Part shown: positions 54,610 to 63,676 of the stretch, piece after piece | Layout of the letters: each line of letters opens with the position of its first letter | Numbering within the stretch: the stretch's first letter is position 1 | DNA from: Bacteroidota bacterium | GTDB lineage: Bacteria > Bacteroidota > Bacteroidia > Bacteroidales > ML635J-15 | DNA: 64,000 nucleotides | Assembly: GCA_029558535.1 (NCBI GenBank) | Contig: JAKQEK010000423.1 | Location: forward strand, 33,639-97,638 | Direction: 5' to 3' | Made by a program: the position numbers and the translations under genes | The notes under the pieces: generated by a model | What the model was told of the DNA's origin: nothing | The model's database searches: none | Seen by the model: only the letters and a program-made list of their open reading frames with translations

Positions 54610-57600
54610 GTTGTGGTTTGATGTAATTTTGAAAGATATAACAACCATTTCTACATTTTGAGCAAACTCGAAGCAGTTGTGGTTTGATGTAATTTTGAAA
54701 GATATAACAACTTAGTGTCATTCTGGCACGTTACAAGTTAAGTTGTGGTTTGATGTAATTTTGAAAGATATAACAACAATTTGACAAATAAGCACCAACA
54801 CAATATAGTTGTGGTTTGATGTAATTTTGAAAGATATAACAACTTTACAACATAATTATTCAAATCAGTTGCGTTGTGGTTTGATGTAATTTTGAAAGAT
54901 ATAACAACTCTTTTATACAAGCTTCAACGCTTTGTTGGGTTGTGGTTTGATGTAATTTTGAAAGATATAACAACAAAGATCTTTTGTATATCTTGTCTGA
55001 ATAAGTTGTGGTTTGATGTAATTTTGAAAGATATAACAACCCTTTGGATTTTGTTGAGGTAAAAAAATAGTTGTGGTTTGATGTAATTTTGAAAGATATA
55101 ACAACTCGGGATTATTTTTTAACTGAGTAAGTTCAGTTGTGGTTTGATGTAATTTTGAAAGATATAACAACTACCGCAAAGTTTACGCTTGACCGATTAC
55201 AGTTGTGGTTTGATGTAATTTTGAAAGATATAACAACATCCGAAAGACAAAGCTAAAACCTATATAAGTTGTGGTTTGATGTAATTTTGAAAGATATAAC
55301 AACGTACCTTGTCTGCTATATAGTTTATGTCCGGTTGTGGTTTGATGTAATTTTGAAAGATATAACAACGAATTGTCTTTTCCGAAGAATTTAAAAGCAG
55401 TTGTGGTTTGATGTAATTTTGAAAGATATAACAACAGACGATGCTATAAGGTCTTTAGAGATACTGTTGTGGTTTGATGTAATTTTGAAAGATATAACAA
55501 CGATAGCGTGGTTACATTGACTTTTAGAGGGGTTGTGGTTTGATGTAATTTTGAAAGATATAACAACGATAGCGTGGTTACATTGACTTTTAGAGGGGTT
55601 GTGGTTTGATGTAATTTTGAAAGATATAACAACAAACAAAACTAAAAAAGAAATAAAATGTCAGTTGTGGTTTGATGTAATTTTGAAAGATATAACAACT
55701 GTTTCACTTCCGCATCTTTGCCAAGTCTTGTTGTGGTTTGATGTAATTTTGAAAGATATAACAACCATTAAAACAACTAATATTGACGCTTCTCATGTTG
55801 TGGTTTGATGTAATTTTGAAAGATATAACAACATGGGACAAACTATTAACGGACTAAACGAAGTTGTGGTTTGATGTAATTTTGAAAGATATAACAACTA
55901 ATTGAATTATATTATATTATTTTGTAGAGTTGTGGTTTGATGTAATTTTGAAAGATATAACAACGTATTTATGATTTTACCAGAACAGAAACAAGTTGTG
56001 GTTTGATGTAATTTTGAAAGATATAACAACATGCACAACTACAGCAACGAAAAGAAGCAGTTGTGGTTTGATGTAATTTTGAAAGATATAACAACACCTT
56101 AATTCAATTATCTATTGCAAAGAAGTTGTGGTTTGATGTAATTTTGAAAGATATAACAACGTCCATTCGATTTTTGTACTCATATTATTAGTTGTGGTTT
56201 GATGTAATTTTGAAAGATATAACAACGGGATAGCAGAAGATACATAATCGTAAATAGTTGTGGTTTGATGTAATTTTGAAAGATATAACAACTTTTTTTA
56301 TTTCCTAAAATTTATATCTTTGGTTGTGGTTTGATGTAATTTTGAAAGATATAACAACAATAAATACAATAGTATCTGTTTATTCTCCGTTGTGGTTTGA
56401 TGTAATTTTGAAAGATATAACAACACACAGATTACAAGATTGCGTTACCTTCTGTTGTGGTTTGATGTAATTTTGAAAGATATAACAACTCGGGAGATGT
56501 ATTTCCTGAAGCAAACTAGTTGTGGTTTGATGTAATTTTGAAAGATATAACAACTGGGTAATTTCTTAAAATGTTCTATCACTGTTGTGGTTTGATGTAA
56601 TTTTGAAAGATATAACAACTATTTCTGAATCAGTTTTATTTAATTCTTCGTTGTGGTTTGATGTAATTTTGAAAGATATAACAACTACAATGCGAGAATT
56701 GCGAAGCGAAGCAAAGTTGTGGTTTGATGTAATTTTGAAAGATATAACAACAAATAGTAAAGGCGAATTAACCGATTTTGGGTTGTGGTTTGATGTAATT
56801 TTGAAAGATATAACAACCAGATAATTCGGCAGTATCATAAGCTGCAGTTGTGGTTTGATGTAATTTTGAAAGATATAACAACAATTTGATATTCCTATGT
56901 CAACTTTAAAAGGTTGTGGTTTGATGTAATTTTGAAAGATATAACAACAAGGACAAAGAATAATAAACCACTATCAGCGTTGTGGTTTGATGTAATTTTG
57001 AAAGATATAACAACTCAGCTGTTGGTTTACTGTTAGAGTCAAGGTTGTGGTTTGATGTAATTTTGAAAGATATAACAACTAATGGCGGAGATTATTTTAT
57101 TTTCCTTTCGGTTGTGGTTTGATGTAATTTTGAAAGATATAACAACAGAATTTTAGAAGCAAAGGAAGGCAAGGAAGTTGTGGTTTGATGTAATTTTGAA
57201 AGATATAACAACACTAATCTTTGTGACATTGATTATTTCCCAGTTGTGGTTTGATGTAATTTTGAAAGATATAACAACCAGACATTTGGAACTTGCCTAA
57301 ATATCGGGTTGTGGTTTGATGTAATTTTGAAAGATATAACAACGCGTGGTCAGCTGGTGTTTTTGGCTCATCTGTTGTGGTTTGATGTAATTTTGAAAGA
57401 TATAACAACTTTTCTTGATTTTATCAAAACGAATCCTTGGTTGTGGTTTGATGTAATTTTGAAAGATATAACAACCTTGATTTTAATATTGTTCTGTGCC
57501 TGGTAGTTGTGGTTTGATGTAATTTTGAAAGATATAACAACGAAAGAGAAAAAAACGGCAACATTCACGCCGTTGTGGTTTGATGTAATTTTGAAAGATA

Positions 57601-58001
57601 TAACAACTAGCTTATTAAACATAGACAATGACGGAAAGTTGTGGTTTGATGTAATTTTGAAAGATATAACAACTAACGCAGGTGCATAATCTGTAAGTAT
57701 TAAGTTGTGGTTTGATGTAATTTTGAAAGATATAACAACGGAAGACCGATTTTAACAAGTTATTGGTAGGTTGTGGTTTGATGTAATTTTGAAAGATATA
57801 ACAACCAGTCCCAATTCCTATTCTACCTGCACTTGGTTGTGGTTTGATGTAATTTTGAAAGATATAACAACCAAAGTGGTTGGCAATTATTTTAATATGG
57901 GTTGTGGTTTGATGTAATTTTGAAGGATATAACAACTAATATATATTACTATTTGCCGATAAGTCTGTTGTGGTTTGATGTAATTTGAAACTTATAACAA
58001 C
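54610..58001 (+). CRISPR. Type II-C CRISPR array, 52 repeats / 51 spacers
   Basis: The 36-bp repeat begins GTTGTGGTTTGATG and ends GATATAACAAC. Starts fall every 65-67 nt (54610, 54676, 54742 ... 57901, 57967), giving 29-31 nt spacers. I count 52 repeats by eye. Repeats 1-50 look identical; repeat 51 (57901) has one A-to-G change; repeat 52 (57967-58001) is degenerate and 35 nt long, marking the old end. Spacers 14 and 15 are identical. crRNAs are read on the plus strand: the repeat 5' half is complementary to the tracrRNA anti-repeat. No spacer matches this window that I could see. Confidence 0.98.
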
Positions 58002-58008
58002 TTCGTGC

Positions 58009-58031
58009 CTTAGTGTCTTCGTGGCAAAAAC
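58009..58031 (+). repeat. Dispersed repeat copy 2, right of CRISPR array
   Basis: CTTAGTGTCTTCGTGG followed by CAAAAAC, starting 8 nt after the last degenerate CRISPR repeat. It is inverted relative to the copy at 49020-49044, so the two copies bracket the whole tracrRNA-cas-array locus. Confidence 0.75.
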
Positions 58032-58039
58032 GCCTAGGG

Positions 58040-58198
58040 TTATTCCCCCTGTTCAGTATTATTGCCTTTATAAATACTTAAAACATCTTCAACTTTATTA
58101 AAAATCCTTTTCCATGATGATGCAAATAGAATAACTGCAATAATCAGCATTACGATAAGAACCTTTTCGTGATTGCTAAAGTCTTTCAGTTTTTTCAT
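58040..58198 (-). CDS. 52-aa single-span membrane protein
   Basis: A short frame. A charged N-terminus (MKKLKDFSNHEK) is followed by one hydrophobic span (VLIVMLIIAVILFASSW) and a polar C-terminal tail. Its ATG overlaps the stop of the upstream acyl-CoA synthetase gene as TAATG, so translation is probably coupled. It would be missed by a 60-residue cut-off. The tail lies just left of the array trailer. Function unknown; a membrane tether for the synthetase is a guess. Confidence 0.65.
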   Translation of the reverse strand: MKKLKDFSNHEKVLIVMLIIAVILFASSWKRIFNKVEDVLSIYKGNNTEQGE

Positions 58199-60255
58199 TA
58201 CTTTTCTATTCTTATTCTTGCATCAACAGCTTTGATGTATTTCATATTACCCAGCAGTGGATTTAAGTCCATTTCAAATATTTCGGGGGCAGCTTCAAGC
58301 AGGGCAGATATTTTTACGATTTGTTCGACGAATATTTCCTGATTTACACCTTCCTGACCTCTGACACCTTCGATAATTTTAAAGGATTTCAGTCTTTTTA
58401 TCATACTGTCAGCCTCCTCACGCGAAACAGGTGATATTGATGTATTTACATCATGCAGAACTTCGATAAAAATACCTCCAAGACCTGCTAAAACCATGTG
58501 ACCGAATTTGTCTTCACGTTTTGCCCCGATGAAAACTTCCGTACCTTTAAGCATTTCTCCCATCAAAACAGCATAAGTATCTTTTATTTTGATGAGTCTG
58601 TCAAATTCTCTCAGCACAGTTTCTTCATCTTTTACATTTAACACTACACCACCGACATCAGATTTATGGATTGGACCAACAACTTTCATAACCAGAGGGA
58701 ATCCGTGTTTGCGTGCAAAAGCAAGAGCATCTTCGGGTTTGTCAACCACCTGTTCAAAGGCTCTGTCTATACCGGCTGCGTCAAGCAACTCGAAAACTTC
58801 TGAAGGACTTAAATAGCCGTTTTGTGCATTATCAATGACTTTTCTGATTCTTGATTTATCGGTATCCGGTAGAAGTATTTTTTCGGGTTGAGGCAGAGGA
58901 GTGTTTATAACTTTGCAGAGTGCATTTCCAAAATTTACCTCGTCAGGGAAGTTTATTCTTCCTTTTTTGATAAAATATTCAATTTCGTCTTTTACATTAA
59001 TAATTGATGGTAAAATCGGATAAATAGGTTTTTTGCATGATTTCATTTTCTGGTCAAGTACATCATATACATCATACACAGGGAACAAACCAGGACTTCC
59101 GAAAATTACAGCCATTGCATCAATGTTGTCAAAATCATTTTCGCAGGCATCAATAATATGACCAAGTTGCTCTGCAGTTCCTGTTGCCAAAAAATCTATA
59201 GGATTTGCAACAGAGCTTCCCGGAAATAGTTTTTCGAGCAATAATTTTGCTTTTTCGCCTTCTATATGCGGGATATTAAGACCGCCGTTGCTGAGAGAAT
59301 CGGTTAACATTACTGCCGGACCGCCTGCATGTGTAATTATCGCCATATTTTTACCTTTTGGCATAGGATGCATAAATATTGAAGCTACAGTAGCAAGTTC
59401 TTCCCTTCCGTTACAGCGAACAATTCCTGCCTTGCGGAATAGTGCTTCTACAGCAACATCGGGACTGGCTAAAGCTCCTGTGTGAGAGGATGCAGCACGG
59501 CTACCTGCTTCGGAGCCTCCCGATTTTATTGCAGCTATTTTTGCTCCTTTTCTTATTAGAGAAGAAGCATGGCGATATAATTTTTGAGGTTTGTCTATAT
59601 TTTCAATGTACAACAATTTAACAGGAGCCGAAATTCCGTGTTGATATGTCTCGTCAAGATATTGCAGTATTTCTTCAACACCTATCTGAGCAGAATTACC
59701 AACCGAATACACAGAAGAAAATCTAAGTCCTTTTGGAATAGCAGATTCCATAATAAAAACTGCCGTAGCGCCGGAACCGGAAATAAAATCAACACCTTTT
59801 GAATTCAGAGCTGGAATTGGAGTAGTAAAAATACCATTGTAAGTCTGGTTTAACAATCCGACACAATTGGGACCGATAAGACTCGCACCGGCATTATCAA
59901 TCACACTTACAATTTTGTCTTCCAGTTCTGCACCTTCAGCATTTTCTTCGCTAAACCCGGCTGATAAAATTATAAATCCTCCTGTCCCTTTTTTCTGCGT
60001 AAGAGTTTCAACAGCCTCCAGACAAAATTTAGCAGCAATTGCCAGTATCGCACAATCAACCTGAGGCAAGTCTTTTACATCGCGATAACTTTTAATTCCC
60101 TGCACAACATCAAGTTTTGGATTAACAACATACAAGTTACCTTTAAAATTGCCATCAATTAAATTCTTCAGGATTTTACCTCCCGGCTTTTGAATATCGT
60201 CTGAACCTCCAATTACTGCAACGCTTTTCGGATTTATTAATTTATCGTTTATCAT
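58198..60255 (-). CDS. ADP-forming acetate/acyl-CoA synthetase (ACD), fused subunits
   Basis: A 685-aa protein: CoA-binding Rossmann domain (SVAVIGGSDDIQKPGG), the succinyl-CoA-synthetase-like ligase domain with the phosphohistidine-type motif SSHTGALASPD (H258), and a C-terminal ATP-grasp (FPLVMKVVGPIHKSDVGGV). This alpha-beta fusion converts acyl-CoA, ADP and Pi to acid, CoA and ATP, the energy-conserving last step when acetyl-CoA from beta-oxidation is excreted as acetate. Substrate (acetyl versus other acyl) not fixed. It is coupled by TAATG to a 52-aa membrane protein gene. Confidence 0.92.
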   Translation of the reverse strand: MINDKLINPKSVAVIGGSDDIQKPGGKILKNLIDGNFKGNLYVVNPKLDVVQGIKSYRDVKDLPQVDCAILAIAAKFCLEAVETLTQKKGTGGFIILSAGFSEENAEGAELEDKIVSVIDNAGASLIGPNCVGLLNQTYNGIFTTPIPALNSKGVDFISGSGATAVFIMESAIPKGLRFSSVYSVGNSAQIGVEEILQYLDETYQHGISAPVKLLYIENIDKPQKLYRHASSLIRKGAKIAAIKSGGSEAGSRAASSHTGALASPDVAVEALFRKAGIVRCNGREELATVASIFMHPMPKGKNMAIITHAGGPAVMLTDSLSNGGLNIPHIEGEKAKLLLEKLFPGSSVANPIDFLATGTAEQLGHIIDACENDFDNIDAMAVIFGSPGLFPVYDVYDVLDQKMKSCKKPIYPILPSIINVKDEIEYFIKKGRINFPDEVNFGNALCKVINTPLPQPEKILLPDTDKSRIRKVIDNAQNGYLSPSEVFELLDAAGIDRAFEQVVDKPEDALAFARKHGFPLVMKVVGPIHKSDVGGVVLNVKDEETVLREFDRLIKIKDTYAVLMGEMLKGTEVFIGAKREDKFGHMVLAGLGGIFIEVLHDVNTSISPVSREEADSMIKRLKSFKIIEGVRGQEGVNQEIFVEQIVKISALLEAAPEIFEMDLNPLLGNMKYIKAVDARIRIEK

Positions 60256-60783
60256 AATTATTTTGTTTTCGTTTCCTGCAAAGTTAAAATTTAATTTTTA
60301 TGATAAAATGAATTGTTAGTATTTTTTAAAACACAATTAAAAACATTTTTTGGTTGATTATTCCGAGTTACTTTCGAAATAATTCTTCAGTTTTTTGTTG
60401 ATGAATCAAAAAGAAAGTGTTAATTTTGAAGAATGAGATTGGGGTAAAATGAATATAAATACCCAGACAGGTTGTATAATGATGGTAAAATCGTTTTTAC
60501 AAACGTTGGATAAAATAAGGATGTATATTAGCGAATTGACACGTCCTAAAATAAACGACCGTGAAATCTTTTTGAGAGCGATTGACTATTTATATTAAAA
60601 TGAGGAAAATAACTGAAAAAATAAAAACAACTAAACTCAGGCAAGATTAAGTAAATGCATGGTTAAATTTTATAAAAACATTTACATTTTTATTTAATTT
60701 TGTATCGGCTTAAAACAGAAGCTTACGGTATGGGTTAATGTCAAAATAGTTGCTCATACACATATTTTTTAATACAAACATAA
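60256..60783. other. Intergenic region left of the S41 peptidase gene
   Basis: About 530 nt of AT-rich DNA. Apart from one 49-codon frame (listed separately) I see no gene, hairpin or RNA. The peptidase promoter should be at its right edge. Confidence 0.5.
60449..60598 (+). CDS. Possible 49-aa protein
   Basis: An open frame from ATG at 60449, ending TAA at 60598, with a fairly ordinary soluble composition (VKSFLQTLDKIRMYISELTR, then DREIFLRAIDYLY). It has no signal peptide and no recognised family. It could be a real small protein, a fragment of a lost gene, or chance. Confidence 0.25.
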   Translation: MNINTQTGCIMMVKSFLQTLDKIRMYISELTRPKINDREIFLRAIDYLY

Positions 60784-63003
60784 ATGAATTATTTAATCTT
60801 GCCATTTTTTATCTTTTTCTTTGCAGTAACATCATATTGTCAAAAAGAAGATGCTGTTGCAAAATTTAATTTCGACTTTGAAACTGTTGAAGAGGGCAGT
60901 CTGGTTGGTTGGGAAATCTACGGAAGTTCAAATTATTTGATTTCTCTTGATTCAACTAACGTAGTTAGTGGGAAATATTCTGCAGTTATTGAGTTTATTG
61001 AAGGTAACCCTAGCACTAAGGCTTTAGCAATTAAAATACCCGACAGTTACGCAGGTAAGAAAATAACACTTTCAGGTTATATCAAAACCGAAAATGTTAC
61101 TGACGGGTATGCAGGTCTATGGATGAGAATTGACCCGTCCGTTGCATTTGACAATATGTATAAAAATGGAGTAAAGGGTACAACTGACTGGACAAAATAT
61201 GAAATAACCCTTAAGATGAACCCTGAAAAAACAGAGCAGATTTTTGTCGGAGGATTATTTGTTGGAAAAGGCAAAATGTGGTTAGACAATTTTACTGTAA
61301 CTATTGATGGAAAAGATATAAATAATATAGAACCACTTGAAAGAGAGCTTTTGCCTGCCGATAGAGACAGGAACTTTGACAATGGTTCAGGAATAAATAT
61401 TTCTTCAATTAGTAAAGATCAAATTGACAATCTAAAAAATCTTGGTTTGATTTGGGGCTTCCTGAAATACTATCATCCAAATATTGCAAAAGGACAATAC
61501 AACTGGGATTATGAGCTTTTTAGAATTCTTCCACAAGTTCTAAATTCCGAAGATAAAAGTACTTGTGATTCCCTTTTTATAATTTGGATAGAGGGCTTAG
61601 GACAATTTTCGAAGGGTAAGGAAAAAGTAATTAAAGCATCAGATGTTAAAATTAAACCGGATTTAGACTGGATACAGAATTTTGGTTTTTCGGATGAACT
61701 AACAAACTTACTATTGCAGGTGAAAAATGCAAAGAGACCAACAATGCATTATTACATTGGATTACGTTTCTTAGTAGGTAATCCTGAATTTAAACATGAG
61801 AATGCTTATTCCTCAATGACATATCCTGATGCAGGATTTCGTCTGTTGTCTTTGTTCAGGTACTGGAACATAATTCAATATTACTTTCCATATAAAAACC
61901 TTATCGAGGAAGATTGGAACTGTGTATTAGAAGAATTTATTCCGAAATTCATTGCTGCAAAAGATGAAACAGAATACACACTCGCAGTTCTGGAGCTTAT
62001 CGGACGAGTTCACGATACACACGCAAACGTTTGGGGTGGCAATCAAGTTTTAAATAATCATTTCGGACTGCGTTATACGGCAGCTGAAATTTCATTTATT
62101 GAAGGTAAACCTGTAGTAACCGGTTTTTATGATGAAAAATCAGGGCAGGAAACTGGTCTTGAAATTGGAGATATTATTTCAGTTATAAATAATCAGCCTG
62201 TAGAAGAAATTATTGCTGAGAAAATGAAATACGCACCTGCTTCGAATTACCCGACCAAGTTACGAAACATTTCTTTTGATCTTTTGAGAACAAATGATTC
62301 GATAATTAACATAGAGTTTATTAGAAATGGTAGAGCTGAAAACAAAACTTTAAAAACATATTCATACGAGGAAATAAATGTTTACAGCAAATATGAGTAT
62401 TCTGATACTTGCTTTAAATTGATAAATGAAGATATAGCCTATATAAATAATGGTTCTCTGAAAAAGGAGTATCTGCCTGTTATCTGGAAAGAAATTCAGA
62501 ACACAAAAGGGTTGATTATAGATATTAGAAATTACCCTTCAGATTTTCCTTTATACCAATTAAGTTGTTATTTAATGCCAAAAAAAACTCAGTTTGTTAA
62601 GTTCACAAAAGGGAGTATTAAAACTCCGGGTCTTTTTACTTACACAAAACCATTATACTCAGGAAAGAAAAACAAAAATTATTATCAGGGAAAAGTCATT
62701 ATATTAATTAACGAAATTACCCAAAGTTCTGCGGAGTTTCATACAATGGCGTACAGGGTTAATCAAAACTCAATTGTTATTGGCTCTACAACAGCAGGTG
62801 CAGACGGAAATGTTTCACGATTTGACTTGCCAGGTGGAATAATCACTATGATTAGTGGAATAGGTGTTTATTATCCAGATGGACAAGAAACTCAAAGAAT
62901 TGGAATTGTGCCAGATATCGAAATTAAACCTACAATTCAAGGAATTAAAGAAGGTCGTGATGAATTGTTGGAAAAAGCTATAAGTTTAATATATGAGAAT
63001 TAA
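60784..63003 (+). CDS. Secreted S41-family peptidase with N-terminal carbohydrate-binding-like domain
   Basis: A 739-aa exported protein (signal peptide ending SYCQ). Residues about 25-175 form a jelly-roll CBM-like domain (FDFETVEEGSLVGWEIYG, WLDNFTVTIDGKD). A linker and PDZ-like region follow (GLEIGDIISVINNQPVEEI near 460). The S41/TSPc core has NEITQSSAEFHT with serines 648/649, one of them the likely nucleophile, then GSTTAGADGN where CtpA-type enzymes have a lysine; this one lacks it and looks like the tricorn/IRBP-like branch. Protein processing outside the inner membrane is likely; target unknown. Confidence 0.88.
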   Translation: MNYLILPFFIFFFAVTSYCQKEDAVAKFNFDFETVEEGSLVGWEIYGSSNYLISLDSTNVVSGKYSAVIEFIEGNPSTKALAIKIPDSYAGKKITLSGYIKTENVTDGYAGLWMRIDPSVAFDNMYKNGVKGTTDWTKYEITLKMNPEKTEQIFVGGLFVGKGKMWLDNFTVTIDGKDINNIEPLERELLPADRDRNFDNGSGINISSISKDQIDNLKNLGLIWGFLKYYHPNIAKGQYNWDYELFRILPQVLNSEDKSTCDSLFIIWIEGLGQFSKGKEKVIKASDVKIKPDLDWIQNFGFSDELTNLLLQVKNAKRPTMHYYIGLRFLVGNPEFKHENAYSSMTYPDAGFRLLSLFRYWNIIQYYFPYKNLIEEDWNCVLEEFIPKFIAAKDETEYTLAVLELIGRVHDTHANVWGGNQVLNNHFGLRYTAAEISFIEGKPVVTGFYDEKSGQETGLEIGDIISVINNQPVEEIIAEKMKYAPASNYPTKLRNISFDLLRTNDSIINIEFIRNGRAENKTLKTYSYEEINVYSKYEYSDTCFKLINEDIAYINNGSLKKEYLPVIWKEIQNTKGLIIDIRNYPSDFPLYQLSCYLMPKKTQFVKFTKGSIKTPGLFTYTKPLYSGKKNKNYYQGKVIILINEITQSSAEFHTMAYRVNQNSIVIGSTTAGADGNVSRFDLPGGIITMISGIGVYYPDGQETQRIGIVPDIEIKPTIQGIKEGRDELLEKAISLIYEN

Positions 63004-63081
63004 AAAGTAAAAGTTTTTTATAATTTTGTGTAAACGACGAATAAAATATTGTAAGATAGTTGAAATTATAAATATTGACAC

Positions 63082-63402
63082 ATGAAAATATTTTTATTAC
63101 TAATAATTTGTTTGCTAATAACGACCGCAGCTTTCACTCAAGATAATATTGTAAAAGAAAACAGGTGGACTGAATGGCAGGTTGACACTACAAAAACACA
63201 TCAGGGCAATATAAATGTTACAAAAAAGAGAATAAAAATCACCTCCAGTAAATGTTTAATTACAGAAGAAATTATCTATTTTCATGATGAATGTAATAAT
63301 ATTATCAGAAAGACAAAAATCAGATCTGACTGTAAACGTAATATAGGAGAAGGAAATATTATGTACGAAAGAAAGTATAAAAGTAAATGTGTTAACAAAT
63401 AA
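63082..63402 (+). CDS. Small secreted protein of unknown function
   Basis: A 106-aa protein with a signal peptide (LLITTAAFTQ). The mature part is basic, with several cysteines (SKCLITEE, HDECNNI, RSDCKRNIG, KSKCVNK). Cysteine pairs suggest disulfides in the periplasm. No family recognised. It follows the S41 peptidase gene by 78 nt. Confidence 0.6.
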   Translation: MKIFLLLIICLLITTAAFTQDNIVKENRWTEWQVDTTKTHQGNINVTKKRIKITSSKCLITEEIIYFHDECNNIIRKTKIRSDCKRNIGEGNIMYERKYKSKCVNK

Positions 63403-63464
63403 CAAAAACAGAAAAAGCCACGAAATCACAAAATCACACAAAACGGAATAAACATTTCGTGAAC

Positions 63465-63497
63465 CTTAGTGTTTTAGTGTCTTAGTGGCAAAAAAAC
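63465..63497 (+). repeat. Dispersed repeat copy 3 (CTTAGTG...GTGGCAAAA)
   Basis: Reads CTTAGTGTTTTAGTGTCTTAG, then TGGCAAAAAAAC; a third copy of the element that brackets the CRISPR locus, here with one extra TTAGTG unit. It shows that the element is dispersed, not part of the CRISPR system. Confidence 0.75.
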
Positions 63498-63621
63498 AAA
63501 GCAATATAAGAAACCATGAACTCGAAATCAGCAACAAAATAAACAAACAGCAATTGCAGGACAAACACTTCCTTTGGCATTTTATCAATTTAATGTTTTT
63601 ATTGTACTTTGTATTAAATAA

Positions 63622-63652
63622 TTTGAACAAAGTGTAAAAAAAATTATATTTG
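63622..63652 (+). promoter_or_regulatory. Bacteroidetes promoter (TTTG-N19-TATATTTG)
   Basis: TTTG at 63622-63625 and TATATTTG at 63645-63652, exactly 19 nt apart, a full -33/-7 match. It drives the lipoprotein gene starting at 63677, 24 nt downstream. Confidence 0.8.
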
Positions 63653-63676
63653 CACCGCAAATTAAGAATTAGAAAT

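Noticed and set aside
54738..57935. Many short open frames inside the array with repeated WFDVILKDITT or LYLSKLHQTTT peptides
   Set aside because: They are translations of the 66-nt CRISPR periodicity on both strands, not genes.
54610..58001. Self-targeting spacers
   Set aside because: By eye no spacer matches any gene in this window; a search of the whole genome is needed to be sure.
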